NCBI RefSeq assembly: GCF_028769735.1
Contig: NC_088171.1
Location: 62,114,216-62,178,215, forward strand
From: Zonotrichia leucophrys gambelii
Taxonomy: Eukaryota > Chordata > Aves > Passeriformes > Passerellidae
Length of the DNA stretch: 64,000 nt
Reading direction: 5' to 3'
Below, one piece after another: positions 11,761 to 26,336 of the stretch. Numbering within the stretch: position 1 is the stretch's first letter; each line of letters opens with the position of its first letter. The notes under the pieces are model-generated. The model saw only the letters and a program-made list of their open reading frames with translations. It had not been told where the DNA came from and ran no database searches. The position numbers and the translations under genes were made by a program.

Positions 11761-14700
11761 CCCAGTGATACATGCATTATTGCTATGCACCTGCAAAGAG
11801 TCACTTAGAGGGCCCAGGCTGTCACTATTAAGTAAAAAATGAGCAAACAGAATACACCTTAACACATGGTATATCTTTGTTTCAGCACACAGAGTTGGAA
11901 GGTCCTACACTTTAAAGGTATGAAACATTAAGACCAGTTGACTATTATGGTAAATTTTCTGTGTGTAAAACAAGTAGGAAACAGCCAAACATGAAGTGCT
12001 CAATATTATACATTCCAAATTAATAACCAACTGCTATTTTTTATCTGTATAACCAAAAATTGTGAGTTGGTGCACTGAACTGGCCAGTGTAGAAGCAAGG
12101 TTGCCTATTACTACTATAACACAAAAATGGTGCACACAGGCCACACAGTCCTAAGACAAGGAATGAGGAGAGAAAAAAGCATCACCCATAACTAATGAAA
12201 GTACGGTCCTAGATCCAGATAAACCTGGCACTAAAATACTAAAGCTTTGGAAAAGGGGCACAATTTTAGCCCACCTTTGAGTTCTTTAACACAACAATTG
12301 TAAAAGTCAACCAAGAATGATGAGATTAGGAGGGATGGGCTTTACACCTCACTTCATTGCACTGAAGCACTGAGCAACAGCAGCAATGCAGATGACTGCA
12401 GCATCCTTGAATTGCATGAACATACTGAAACACAGCATCCCCATCCTACATGTAAAGAAAAGACAGTAATCTGACTTAGAACAGCAAGAAGAAACAGAGG
12501 ATATAAGTGCCAGCAGCCACAGAGGCTGCACAGAACAGCAGGAGCACAAGCTTCTGTGCTCCTCTCTAAGTGTACACAGAGCTTTTTGTATCTCTTCAGC
12601 TCCCAGTTTAACAAGATTAGCACAAAAACAAACACTAGGCAAGCAAGCCTTTATTTTACCTGTGGTAAAAAGACACTGGCTTTTTGTTAGCATGAAGCAA
12701 ATTCAAGATCCTTCAACATAAGTTAGCAGAGACAAAGAAATTTCTCATGTGTTTCTGTTTTTCTTTTAAAATGAGAATAAACAATACAATTCAGTCTCAA
12801 AAACATGACTGGATTTGGCTGTAAGCTCTGGCATATAGAGAACAGAAAAACCTTGATGTTACTGGAATTGCAGTGGGACTCTAGTAAACCAGTTTGGTTT
12901 TCTACCTCTGCTACCAATGTCCTATGAGAACCTTGTCAGATCTTCTAATGCCTTCATTCTCTTAAAACAAACCTGATTATACTTTCCTTCCTCACATAGC
13001 AGATTAATTTCATTAATATTTGTTAGATGCTGATTATACAAAATGCAATTAAGTACATAATTAGTACATAACACAGTTTTCTTTCTTGAGATCTCATGTA
13101 GCTCTCTCAGTGTCCTCATTCCTAAAATTCACACTAGCTTCACCTACTCCATGGAAGATACTCCAAGATGCCTATCAAGCAAAGCTATAGCCAGGCATCA
13201 CAGTCTTGAACATTTCCCTTGCTCCCAAATAACCTATAGTTGAGTCAGTTGCCTAAAAACCCTTTAGAGATTACAGCTGCCCTTTTTCTCACCTCCTGAC
13301 ACAAAAGCTGTCCCAGTTTCCTTTTCCTTGTCCATCCTAGAAGTTAAGCTTTACAAGATACAGCAAGAAACTTGACATGGAGAGCCAATATTTATTGGGC
13401 CATTTTGCTTTAGGGATCCAGGTGTTCTCAGAGTGCATAAATAAATCATGTTTCATTGCTTACCAAAGTACTGTAATTTTACATAGGAAGGAAAGAAAGA
13501 AAAGCCCTGTGGAGGAAGGGGGACCAACAGCTTATTTCCATGCTAAACCTTGATGCAGGTTACTACTGCCTTGTTTAGTATAAGCAAGTAGAACAGATTT
13601 ATCAGACAATTTCCCTTTTTTGTTTCCTTAAACAATGAAAACTACAAGCATCCTCCAATTACCTCCTTACCAAGGAAATTAGTTACGCAAGAAGCTTAAT
13701 ATCAAATTCAATTAGGATAAAGCTAAAGCTGCTGCAAACACATGCCTTAACTAAGGAATCCTGGAGGTAATTCAACTTTCATTCCCTCACCTGTAAATTA
13801 TTACCAGTCCCACCACTGTAAGTCTTACATTTTCTCTCAGTACTAATAGGTTATTCCAACTGACAAAGAAAAGTCTGGACACTACAAAAAAACCACCTTT
13901 CTATCTTTAAAAACCTCATCAATTAGGGCTGAGTTAAGCCATGAGCAGCATTCAAATTCCAGTATCTGCACCTTTTTTATCCCCTCCAGATTTTGAAGTG
14001 CTCAATAATGGATTTCTAGTAATAGAAGAGCCACACGGCTCATTAATTTCAGCAAAACAAAGGTACCAATGGAAGCCTACAAAGAAGTGTTGGGGTGTAA
14101 TTCTCTCTTTCCTGTTACATGGCAGTGGAGAAAACCTTTCCTAACGTGACTCCCAAGTGTGGAGAGTGGCTACACCTCTGACCTGAAGACACAACCAAGG
14201 GAGGCTCCACAAGGGGAGAGGTTTCCTGCCTGTTTCAAGACGGTTGGAAAAACACTTTGAGGCATACTGAACTCAAGTTACAGCCAGGCCTTCCCTGCCT
14301 CCCACCCGAGTGCAAACTCCCTTCCTGACTACTCAGGCTCTTCTCTCCTGTGCAAACACCACACCTGTACCCATGGTTTCCACACAACAAAACACATCTC
14401 AACTGCATGCACCAAAAGCTCTGCTTCCTCAACCTGCTTAGCCCAGGTACCTGCATGTACCCACACTCTGGGCTTGGCAGCTGCTGTGCAGCTTGTGTTT
14501 AGGGTTTTTTGCTTCAGAACAGCAATTATTTCCAGCATTTGACAGGTGCAAAGCTAAAAAAAGGCCTTTGTTTCACCTGGTCTGTAGATAGTTAGCCCCC
14601 ACTGTTTAAACTTTAACTCGTGAAAGGTGAGACAGATTTTTCTTTCATTGTTCAAGCTCAGTGAGCCTTCCAACACCGACATGCAACTGAAGCAGAAAAA

Positions 14701-17700
14701 GCCCAAAACATATTAAATGTTGTCCTTACAACTACTGAGGTCAGTGTACCAAGTAGTAGTTATTTTTCTGATTAAAGCTAGGCCATTACTATCCTCTCCA
14801 TTTGCTAAGTGGCAGTGATGAATGACTGGGGGTGTTTCTCAATTTCATCCTTAAAAATAATGTGACTGTTTTCAAAGTTCAAGGAACACCCAGAATCCAT
14901 GGCACTTTCTTTAATTATTTTAAAATCTTCAAGGACCAAAAAAAAAACTAGCTTTACAGACACACTTCAAGCCACTGTGGCTATAGCTGTTCCTGAGCAA
15001 TATCAGTTGGCCAGCCTATTCATTAGTTATAATGAAACACCATTTTAAAATGCCATTTGTAGAGCTTTAACTATTCTACTCAGTTATGAAACTGCCCCAG
15101 AAGGCACAGAGTTATTTCCTCAAGAAACCATTACCATTTGGTAAACAAAGTGTACCTGTTAACTACACCTCCATCTGCAAAAACATGTACAACCCCCACT
15201 ATCTCCCTCCACCACCTGTCAAACCTTTGGGTTCACAGGTCACTGGGGTGTGGATGCAAAGCAGGAGAGGCCAGAGAGGCTCTGACATCTCTGCACCTCT
15301 TGGCTTTCTTCCTTGTAAAAATATAATTATTCTATTAGTGGTCATTTTAGAACAATTTTAGGATTACCAAACTCAAATCAAGCACTACTCAGCTGCTGTG
15401 TTCTTTAGATTGCTTACAAACAGTTGGCCAATACCTTCTTTTTCAGCTCAAAACCCCTCCCCTCCAGCAGACTGTAATTTCTAAACTATCTAATTAGTTC
15501 TGGAAACTCCAGCAGAATATCCTAACTCTCCGAACTGTGAAATCACAGCTGTCTTTCAAGAGTAAGACTGAAGACCCAGCAGAGGGGAGTCTGACTGCCC
15601 TGAGCACAGCCAGGTAGGACAGCCTTCCCTCCAAACACAGCTCCAGGATGCAGCAGCCTGAGCCCCAACCACCCATCAGCAAGCAGGGAGCCTCTGCTGC
15701 CTCTGCTTTCGGGGACTCAGGTCTGTTCAAGCAACAGCTCAAGTGCACAGCACAAATTCAGAACAGAGGTGAACCAGAGAGTGCTACTGGGGGGAGCAGT
15801 GACCAACTTGGCAGCCTGGAAAAGACATTCCAGAGACGCATGGAGCACAGCATTATGTAACAAATTGCTGTTGGGATTTTTTCTGACTTAGGAAACAATG
15901 CACACAAAACTGTGGGCAAAACACACTATTTAGGTTGCAAGGTCAAAGACTTAAAATGCAAAAGTGTCAGAAGTGAGGCTGCTCCCACACATTAATACTT
16001 CCTTCTGGTGCACTTGTAACACAATTATTTACACAGGATCATAAATTTCCCCAGGACTCACATCTCACCCCTTGCTGGATAAGATCAATTTCCACTGTTT
16101 GTGTAATGAGGGCAACTGTACTTTCTATGATCTTTCTAACAGTCATGGAAAATATGATTTAGTGGTCTCCAGAAGGAGAAAATGTGGTGTCCTAATGGAG
16201 AGCCCTGATTATCCTCAAAAAAAACCCCTACCCCCAAAAAACAACCAAACAACAACAAAACCCAGTCACAACCCAGTTCTGAAGGGCGCTCCTGCTCCAG
16301 AATTCATTTGTACTTGCAAATTGTACCTATATTCCTTTTAGAACACACTGCCCTGGGTGGAGCCTGTCTGACTTGCACAAGCAGCTTTCACTAAGAGGCA
16401 CCAGGCATGGAAAGTCACAGCTACAGCTTAAGGCTCAGAAGCATGAAACCTGTGGGAGTCATATATCAGATGACTAAGCCTGGGGATACATTTGACCCTA
16501 TTCCCGCTTGCTGAGTTTCCAAACACTAAGAAACAAGGAATACCATGAAGCTCTGACCACAGAGAATAGTGTGAAAACAAATTAAACCATTTGTGTAAAG
16601 CACTTGCATATTACAGGGATGGAAAGTAAGGAAAAAAATGTTAAAAATCATGCCCTCTGCAAGAGTTTTCAAGTCTTAAGAAGAATTAAATACCAGTAAA
16701 TAGCACCTGAGAATGTGCCATGGAAGTTGCAGTACAGCACTGAAACTGCAAGTAACCTTTAGCAAACATCAGCAAGTAATCTCCAAGTAAGAATTGTCAC
16801 GGGGTACAAACACAAGGCTGCATAGCTGTTCTTCATCCTGATCTTCATTTCTGCCTGCTTGATTCTGGAAAATGAGTAATACACCTTATAGCTGTACATC
16901 TGCTGCTATGAGAAAAAGGAATTGTCAGCAATAGAGACTGAAGGCTGCAGAGATAGCTACTGACCAAAGCTTTGGGTCTCAAATTATAAAACAGATTTCT
17001 GGTCATCACACCTACAGAGTGACCTCAGTCCTTCGCTTTACACGCCTTCATTCCCTTCAGTGGGCATTATAGAAGTCTAAAGAACTGCTTGAAAGAATGG
17101 AAGAAAATTGACTACAGATTTTTCCTCTGCTAAGTCGATGTAGGTGCAGTAACAGGTCTTAAACTACCAGAAATGTTTTTGCTGAGCCAGGGGCAGGGTA
17201 GTTTTCAGCTCAACAGACTCCAGGCAAAAGGGTGGTGCCACAGTAAAACACTTCAAGAGTAAAACACAATTACTTTGGTTTGGGTTTTTTCTCTCCCCCT
17301 AAATCAATCTGTGTCTAACAAAGCAGCCATTCACATTCCTATTTCAAATTTACTCCCTTGTTTTTCTGTAGTTTTACATGCTGAGTTTTATGTCAGCATA
17401 GCTCCCCTATGATGTAACAGAAGACATGAAACACTTTTATTAAAATGTTTGTCCACACCTGATTTTCTAAAATTGTTAGATATTTAGATACTAGATAAAT
17501 TACATATTAGAGATCTAGTAAAAACCTGTCTCAATGCATTTTATGGGAAGAGTTACAAGGAGAATCACCTATTCCCAACTAGAAGCATTTGTGGTCACAC
17601 CCACACACAAAAAAAATCTTTTACCAATACATCAAAAGTAAAAACCAGTTATTATTCTGACATCCATCATGTTTGAAGAAACTTACCCTCAAAGAATGCA

Positions 17701-19257
17701 TAGAAATTTACAGATTTACCATTTTCCATGTAAAGCAAAAGCCATTCTTCTCTAAGCCCACCATATACAAAAAATTTAAGAAAATTGTGCAATTACTAAC
17801 AAGACAGAAAAAACAACATGAGATTTCTAAGAAAATCTAAAACTTTCCTAAATAATTGGTACCATAGAAGAAATTAACACAATTTCCTTAGCATTTCTGT
17901 TAAAACACATGTTTCACGGTTGTCATTTACAAAAAATAATTCAGTGCCAGTAATGAACATGGCAGACAATGGAGACCTGACATTTTTCACATAAATCCTG
18001 GAATCACCTGACATCCATCACCTTGGCATGAGATAAACACTGATGAACCAGGGTGCCTGCCTCACCTTCCATAAACCAATGAAAAAATTCTGCTTTTAAT
18101 TTGACAATTTAAGGCTAATTTTGGCTGTGATTCTGAATTACTAACAGTCACGGGAACTTAGATGTTAAGGAGCAGAAGGTTTGTTAAGTCTGCATCTTTT
18201 GAGGAAATTTTACCTTGAGACCAGCAATGGAGTTGTTAAGTACATCAGCAATTTACCCCGAGATCACTTTATGTCACAAATAAGGTTGTATCAAACATGC
18301 CAGGCCTCTCTAGAAGTGACTGACTGGGGATTTTTCAGTGTCTTGCTTCCAGTCTTTACTAAGGAACACCTGTAAGCTATCTGGGATTCCTTTGCATAAG
18401 TGAGCAAACAGGATGGAACAGCTCAGTGCCAGGAAGCTTCATTAGCAGTTTTTAAGTACTAACATCAAACATTAGATCAACACAGAGTAACAACTTCAAT
18501 TCAACATTAGGGCATAGATGTAGTACTTCCTAGTGGACTTTGTATACACCTTATTAGTATTCCTTCCCCTCCATATTCTGAATATATTTTCAATTGAGAG
18601 TTAAACAAGGATGCAAATTTCATAATGACTCCCAAGGCAGTAACCCCTAACAACAAAAAAATCATGTTTCTGTTTATGGGAAAATATTTTGAGTATGAAT
18701 TTGACCTGCAATTTATATTTCACACATGACTTCCCTGGAAATTGCCGTAACAAAGTGCTAATTGTAACTGCTGACACAGCTACCCATGTTTCCTACCGCT
18801 GTGGCTCTTATCACCCCAGTATCTCCTTTTGCAAGGCCACCAGGGAAGTCTGGAAGGAGCAGTGGGAAGGTCCTTGGTTTCTTCAGTAGTAACTCCTTAG
18901 AGTCAGTTAGTCACATAACTTCCACAGAATAAAGACTGCTCTACATCCATAAGGAAGTGGAAGCCAGACACAATCACACTCTGCTTAAGAATGCAATGCC
19001 TTAATCCTTCCCAACAATACCACTTTTTATTAAAAAAGTAAAATTTTGCTCTCAAAGAGATGCATAACAATATCCTTAGGTGATACAAAGCTAGCACATG
19101 ACCAGGAACCTTTACTGAGATGTATATAAACACACAGAGACATACTTTTTTTTTATATTACATATAAAAGCATGTTTAAGTAATATACAAGCCTACAGTG
19201 CTTGATGTAGCAGTGTTTATTCTAATTGCAGTATTACAAGTACAGAAGAATTTGGAG
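11761..19257. other. Intronic sequence with no recognised gene or transposon
   Basis: About 7.5 kb of mostly unique AT-rich sequence. An A/C-rich tract lies at 16215-16262. Somewhat GC-richer stretches around 14.2-14.5 and 15.6-15.8 kb hold short open frames without exon features. Confidence 0.55.
16215..16262. repeat. A/C-rich low-complexity tract
   Basis: Runs of A with ccccta, ccccc and caacaacaa interruptions over about 48 bp. Confidence 0.8.
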
Positions 19258-19318
19258 ATTGGAACTTCAAGGTGATCTTGAAGGTCCCTTCCTACCCAGG
19301 CCATTCATGATTCATTCT
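19258..19318 (+). mobile_element. CR1 LINE 3' tail fragment (plus orientation)
   Basis: The terminal CR1 sequence in sense orientation is visible: ggtgatcttgaaggtccctt, then cctacccaggccattcatga. About 60 bp remain, ending in the degenerate 8-bp-type tail. Confidence 0.85.
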
Positions 19319-19321
19319 AAG

Positions 19322-19390
19322 AAGGGGGTGGTTGTTTGTTGTTTGGGTTTGTTTGTCCTGGTTTGTTTGGGTTTGGGATTTTTTGGGTTC
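19322..19390. repeat. G/T-rich low-complexity tract
   Basis: Repeated gtttgtttg and gggttt units following directly on the CR1 tail. It is the only sizeable tract of this type with T/G rather than A/C on the plus strand. Confidence 0.8.
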
Positions 19391-22008
19391 TCCACCCCAC
19401 AACTGCCAAACGCTGTATTTCTCTGCAGACAGCTATGGATGGATGTTATGAATGCACAGATCAGACATGCTTATGTGCAGAGAGAGTAAAGCAACAAATA
19501 AAGTCCACTTAAATTACATGAGGAACTATTATTTTTTGCACACACAGTAGCAACAGGCAAGTTGGATAACCTACAGCAGTGAAGAGGGACTATTTGCGTT
19601 AGTCACTGCTTGGCTGTGGAGGACTGCTCTGAACACAACCAACTGATAAGGAAAACAGACAAGAGACCTTAGGAATTACTGATCCATGCTTATATGTTCC
19701 AGTTGTACTTAGTTAACTTCTCAACCTGCATGGATGCTGATATCCCTGTACAAAATAATTCAACATAATTATATCAGATATCAAAAAGTATAAACAAACA
19801 TTTTTGGCTTAAGTTAATTTAAAAGAAATATTTAAACAGTTTCAGGAATTTAATTAAAGCAGTTTGTTTACACACAGTAGAGAAAGCAATGGTCCTATGC
19901 TATTTTTGAGTATTTTCTTGCTCTCCATCTATGATACAAACTCCTTACAATCCAGATTTAACATAAGCCTTCCTTATACCTGGGTTCATCTTGTAAAGCC
20001 TTGGATTCCTAGGAGACAAAGTACCAGAAACAATGCTAAGGTATGGAATAAGGCACAGCTGCCTTTGAACTACTTCTGTTCTCAGCTCTCCTTTCCATCC
20101 TAAGGACAGGTTATAGAGGAGGACAGAGAGCAATGGCCCTGTAGAACAGCTCAGTAAGAGAGGTCCAGAAGCAGAGCTGCTCATCTCTGGGCATGGAGAG
20201 CTGTTCTAACTGAAGGTGGCTGCTTTATTTCCACACCTGTCTCAGAGTTCTCGGAGAGTTAACTGAGATACATAAATACAAGCAAAATAATTTTTACTGC
20301 TGGTGTAACTCAAATTCACCAACCCCAGCTAATAATATATCTTTTCCCCCCTCACCTGCAGGGATATCTGGAAAACAACCCTACTTGTGAGTATGCAGCT
20401 ATGAAACAGTAAGAGTTTTTCCAAAATATAATCACTTCCCCCAGATCTTTCATCAGGTTTTGTTGCACTATTATTACAGCACTCTGCCACTAATTCTTAT
20501 GTGGGATCCAATGTATTAGTCAAAGTGAAATCACTTGTCTAATAAAAGGTTCTGCAAATAGACTCAACTTCGATTTCAGGTTCCAATTCAGAGTCTTCCC
20601 TGTCTCTTAAAAGCAAACACCAAGAAACACATGCTACAACTCTAACAAATCAGCTTGTAATAGCTACTAGCCATGCTCACTTCTTGCATGCATTCACATA
20701 GCAATACATATTTTTCCTCAGAAATGCAAACTGAATCGCTGTGCAGTTGAATAAATGATGGTTGGGGTAATGGTTCAGTGTGTCCACATCACTGCTATAG
20801 AAAAGTGTCCTTATAAAAAAATTAAGCTAACCAAAGGAAAAACAACAATAACACATTCCAAATTTACTGTGGGTCAGTAACAAAACCTCTAATTACACAA
20901 CTTTAGATCTCAATGCTGAGAAAAAGGTAACCCTGGGAAAACATACTTTAAGCATCTCATTATCATTCAAGTCAAAGTAACAAATAGTATTCTTCTTGAA
21001 AAGGTTTACCTCTTCCTATTACAGACATATCAAAATTAATAACCAAGAAAAAGAGCATTTCAAATCAGCACGGGGGAAGTGGAAAAAACCCCTCAAGCAG
21101 TGATGTAATGATTTCTTTGAAACTCTATTTCAAACTCAAATCCTCAGGATAGTAAGTAAAGATTAACAAAAGAGCACCCAGGCTGTGAACAGTTGCGTGT
21201 CCCTGTCAGGAAAGACAAAGGTGGGAAAGGAAAATGTAGCATCACCATCACTAAGTTACTTGAAGCATATTTTGAGAAGACAAAATAAAGCTGCTCCCTC
21301 TCTCCATCCTGCTACCTGCCATCTGTCCACGAGGCCACAAAGCAAAGCCACATCTTTGGCCAGGGGTGAAGCTGGTAGCAGCTGTGTCACCACAACAGCT
21401 CCAGCAGGGAGCAGGGGAAAGAGAAAGAAATGGGGCAACTCTGTGCTCTCTTCACATGGAAATACTGCACCAAGCAGTGATTCCCAGCTGGAAACCTCGT
21501 TACATAAGCAATATCATTTAGGACATTAGAGGAAGTCAGTTAGAGCCCATTCTCCTCAATCCAAACATACTCCCTGACCATTTTCTTAGAATATGACAAT
21601 GTCATCTGAGCATGTGGCTTCTGAGCAATAGTCACAAGAAATTCAAGATCAGCTCACTGCATCTCAACCACAGCATCAGTAAAGAATCATAACAACAGAG
21701 TGCGCAATACCTGGCTTGTTCTCATTAAATGTCCTTCCTGCAATAATTGTAATATGTTAAGCAGCATTTCACAATAGCTTAACTTAAAAATTTTGCAACA
21801 AGCATGCTTAACTGGTGTCTTTTGTGAAATACAAATGGAAACCACAAAACCAAGAGCATGCACTGCTTGATGTAAAAACTGTGAACTGTTGACTTTAAAA
21901 ACATGTTGCTCAAGAGATATTTTAACACTGCATTATGCCATTAACACTGAAAACCAGTGTATTTCAAATGTGAAGCAAATAATCCCTTGCCTCGTGAGAG
22001 GAAGCCAA
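19391..22008. other. Intronic sequence, nothing recognised
   Basis: Unique sequence. Short open frames near 21.2-21.5 kb have no splice context or known domain. Confidence 0.55.
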
Positions 22009-22604
22009 GAGGGACTTGGGGGTGCTGTGGGATGAAATACTGAATTTCAGCCTACAATGTGCTCTTGCAGCCCAGAAAGCCAATTGTGTCCTGGGCTGCA
22101 TCCAAAGCAGCGTGGCCAGCAGGGTGAGGGAGGGGATTCTGCCCCTCTGCTCTGCTCTGGTGAGAGCCCACCTGCAGGGCTGCATCCAGCTCTGGGGTCC
22201 CAGCACAGGGAGGTCCCTGACCTTTTGGAGCAAGTTTAGAGAAGGCAACAAAGATGATCAGAGGTCTGGAGCACCTCTCCTATGAGGAAAGGCTGAGAGA
22301 GTTGGGGCTATTCAGCCTGGAGAGAAGAAGGCTCCAAAGAGCACTTCCAAAATGTAATGAGGGCTTATAGGAAAGATGGAGACAGACTCTGTAACAGGAC
22401 CTGTTGCAATAGGACACAGGGTAATGGTTTTAAACTAAAGAGGTTGTCTAGAGAGGTGGTGGATGGTCCATCCCTGGAAACACTCAAGGCCAGGCTGGAC
22501 AGGACTCTGATGTAGTTTAAGATGTTCCTGTTCATTGCAGAAGGTGAGACAAGGTGACTTTTAAAGGTCCTTTCCAACCCAGACCATTCTGTGACTCTGT
22601 GATA
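22009..22604 (+). mobile_element. CR1 LINE fragment, ORF2 end plus 3' UTR (plus orientation)
   Basis: Clear CR1 from gggacttgggggtgctgtgg to the terminal block cctttccaacccagaccatt followed by a degenerate ctgtgactctgtgata tail. It is 5'-truncated. The transition near 22440, from 'ggttttaaactaaag' straight to a garbled version of the gaggtggt block, suggests an internal deletion of several tens of bases relative to other CR1 copies. Confidence 0.95.
22016..22335 (+). pseudogene. CR1 ORF2 C-terminal remnant, frameshifted
   Basis: The translation in one frame gives CALAAQKANCVLGCIQSSVA and CSALVRAHLQGCIQLWGP. The matching continuation, [23 protein letters not shown], appears about 60 bp later in another frame. 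This is the C-terminal part of the CR1 endonuclease/reverse transcriptase protein. At least one frameshift near 22200-22260 breaks it. It is antisense to CDKAL1. Confidence 0.9.
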
Positions 22605-25600
22605 GTGAATCCTACAGTTACCACATCCTGAAGCTCCAAGTTTACCATACATTGAATCTATATTAGTTCAGGACTAAATTAAAAGCAAATCTGCTGAGCC
22701 ATAGAGGGAAGGTCAAAACAAAGCCTGTGCAAAACCACATTTGACCTGTTTTCTATAATGCTTGAGTATATATGTGTTACATCCATGTATACATAAACAG
22801 TCAAATTTACAGGTTATAAATGCAATTACAAGCTACAGGACCAAAAGAGGCCACATAAATTTCATATGTATAAAAGCAAAAGAACCACAACTTCCACTTC
22901 TTGTGTAAAAGTTCATCTATTTCAAAAATCCTTCTATTTTTGGTCTTTTCCTTTGAACAGCTTAAATCTTTTTGCTGGTTCAGTCCAGCACAGTTCACAT
23001 TACCAAGATAGCAAATGTGGCCAACACTGGCTAAACAAGAGAGCTCCTACTAATAGCAAGAAAAACAATATTTTGCTAATATGAAAAAAAAATAAATACC
23101 TGAAAGACTAATTTCAAGTTCAGATATGTATTTTAAAAGCAGTATTTAAAGCTAAGAGCAATTTGAAGTAAAAATCACATTTCCTGCAGCTTTCCTTGGA
23201 TAAGAAGTTTTACAGTCTGGATTCAGGATTCTAATTAAACATGGTTTTCCTTTCTGAAAGAATGTGAAAGAAAATTCTTCATTGTATTTAGGATATATTC
23301 ATCATTACATATTTTCTGTCTCTAAAGAACATTTTTCACTCATCTTCATTTTTTGGAGTTGTAGGTATCAATTTGACAGCTCCACAAAGTAAATGTTCCT
23401 ATTTAATGACTGGTACAAGGAAAAGCATACAAACTAGACATCTATTATGGAAATGGGCTACATTAAAAAAGCACAGGGAGAGACAAAACAAAAACTGGAA
23501 ACGTATGAAGTATTTAGGGGGAAAAAAAAATCCATGCTACCCCACTGGATTGGGGTAATCACAGATTGCTTCTACAATGAGTTTTGCTGCATTTTAGACA
23601 ATTTTATTTAACACTGTACTTTTGTAAAAAAAGAGCTTCTGCCTCTTGACTACTGAGTTTCCCTTGAGGTTATGCTAATAAAATATAATAGATCCAAGCA
23701 AAACAATAGGTTTTTTCCTACTTGGAGTAAACACATATAAATTTTCTTGGTGAATATTTGTGTTATGTTGGTAGCTGGAGCCACTAACAAGCATCAGTCT
23801 CCATTGTGCTTGGAGCTGTAAAACCAATACATGAAAAAAGTTGACTGTTTATCCTGTTAAAAGTAGTTACGAGATATTATCTCTTAGCAAAGTTTGAAAT
23901 TCAAGCACATACTTGGAATGAAACAATTCTGTGGTCAACTGTGTCTTGGTGTTAGCCTGTGTTTCTGCCTTTTATTTCATTGAAAGCTAAAAAGAAAACT
24001 TTACAAGTAAAGAAAAAAATTTGGATAAAACATTAAATTCAAGAGGAACAGTTGTCTGATCATGTCCCTCCCAAGAGTGGTGCACCAAGGGTCAAGTCAG
24101 CAGCTGAGGTGTACAATGCCAAACATGAACTGCTGTACTGCACTGGTAGTATCCCAAATTGCCTTGACTAAATATGCCACAATAAAACCTTAACAGACTT
24201 AGGAATTACAGTGGAACTTAGAGTAAAAAACAAGAGCTTTGTTGAATACAGACAAACAAAATCACCAACATTATTTTTGCTCTTTGTGGGTTAGCATCTA
24301 ACAACCATGAGAAAAATGCTTTCAGAAGTATGAGAGAAAATGGTTTTGATTCTCAAGCTTACCTGAACAAGCAAGCATTCTCTATTTTAGGACAAACACC
24401 CATAAAGCATTAGTAGATAATCTTTTGAATCAAAAACAAATAAAAACATACTTGTCAGTAAGAACAAGTTTAGATCACGTTGATTTTTGCATTAGTCCTG
24501 CTACAGCAAGTTTCTGCATGTTTTCCTATGTTCCCTCCCTAGGAAAAGTCAGGCCTGCTAGGACAACAGCCAACCTGCAGCTAATTAGATTAATAGTCAA
24601 AGCTACCAACCACCTGCTTCCAGCACTCAAATCATTAACCTTTTCTGCTCAATTCATCTATCTGAAATAGTAAAACAAAACACCTGTTAAGATAGGGGGA
24701 CACATAATATACCAAACATTAATTCTGCAAAGCTCATATAACCCATTTAAAGTACAGCTAACAATTAGTATTGCTGAAGAACCCTTTCATCATTCTGCTG
24801 TATTTCACATATTCTGGTCTACTAGTTAAAAGTTCAGAAGAGCAAGGGGAAAAAGGAAAACAAACAAAGGAAATGAAATATTCCGTTCTTTTTCACTTCT
24901 TATGACTGTACTTTCTGTATGCAAGCAAACCATCCCAAGCAGAGCTCTGTCCTCATCCTGTCCCACGTTATTCCAATGGACATTAATACTACATTCTCTC
25001 TCAGTAATGCTATTGCTTATTTGAGGCAAATGTAAAATCTCTTAGTATCTCCTGCCCTTTTTAGTGCTGGAGAAAGTAATTTGGTTACCTCTCAATAAGA
25101 GAAAGAGACAAGAAATTCCCCAACAGATGGGAGATGAATGTCACAGGGCAGAAGCAGAAAGGATTTTGACTGCAGATCCCCAAATTAATTGCAACACAAA
25201 GTTCAGCTTCAGTAGTCCACTACTGGGCACAGTCTGCTTGAATAAGTCATAAATATTGTTCCAAGGACAAGAAAACACACACAGCCTACTGTTTGAGGTA
25301 ATAAAAAAGCACACTACCATGTCTCAGATTGCTGCTGTTTCCAGCAGTTGCCCGCTATCTCACCACTGCTTGAATCACAAGCTCCTCAGGAGTTGTCACC
25401 AGCTCTCTGCTTTGGCAAACTCCACAGGGGCATTTTCTACCTGAGGGCATGCTGACTTACAAACTGTTAACGTTCTGATTCCATTCACATTCCTCAAATT
25501 CACACACACAGTGGTGGATTTTATTCTTTCGCACACCACAACCGAAATGAGACTTTTGAAGTGTTTATTTTGTAGCCTATTTTTTGAACAGTGAACAGAA

Positions 25601-26116
25601 AACCCTCCAATCCAGCAAGGACTAACTAGAGGTTAAGGTGCTAATCTGAAGTGTGAGTTAAATCAAGGAAGGAACTTGGTCACAAGAAATCAATGTCCCC
25701 ATCCTTTTAAAACAGACAAGACATTTAAAAGAGATTTCAACATGTTTTTATGTACATGCTCATAATAGGAAACCAAGCACAGTTTTGCTCAAATGTCTCC
25801 AATCCCTCAAAAAGCTTCTTCTTTAAAGCCCTTGATTAAGCAACAAAACAAACCCGAAACTCCTGACCCAAAACAGTGCCTGACAGTTTCTGCTGTATCT
25901 GTGCCTGGCCTGGGCAAAGAGGGGGTCACCAGCCTTAAGAGCCCAAGAGAACATCCCATCCCCAAGGCAAGCATAGGGCAGAACAGCATGAGAAACACTA
26001 AGAAAGCCCAATTCTTTCCTTTTGCTAATTTCATTAACTCTGCCAGGAGAGGTTTCCTAAAATTATACATTTTGACCAAGTCTGAGAGGAGGGGGAAGAG
26101 CTGTTCTGGTTTTTAA
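22605..26116. other. Intronic sequence, nothing recognised
   Basis: AT-rich unique sequence between two CR1 copies. No exon, RNA gene or further transposon was identified. Confidence 0.55.
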
Positions 26117-26336
26117 CTAGAGATGGATATTAGTAAAAGGTTCTTCACTCAGGGTGGCTGGGCACTGGAACAGGCTCCCCAGGGCAGTGGTCACAGCACC
26201 AAGCCTGGCAGAGTTCAAGAAGCCTTTGGACAAAGCTCTCAGACACATGGTGTGACTCTTGGTGTGGCCTGTGCAGGCCAGGACTTGATGATCCTTATGG
26301 GTCCATTCAAGCTCTGGATCTTCTACAGTTCTATGA
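26117..26336 (+). mobile_element. CR1 LINE 3' fragment (plus orientation)
   Basis: Follows a familiar avian CR1 3' end: ggttcttcactcagggtggc, actggaacaggctccccagg, then gatgatccttatgggtccat, ending ttctacagttctatga. About 220 bp, 5'-truncated. The subfamily differs from the copy at 22009-22604. Confidence 0.93.
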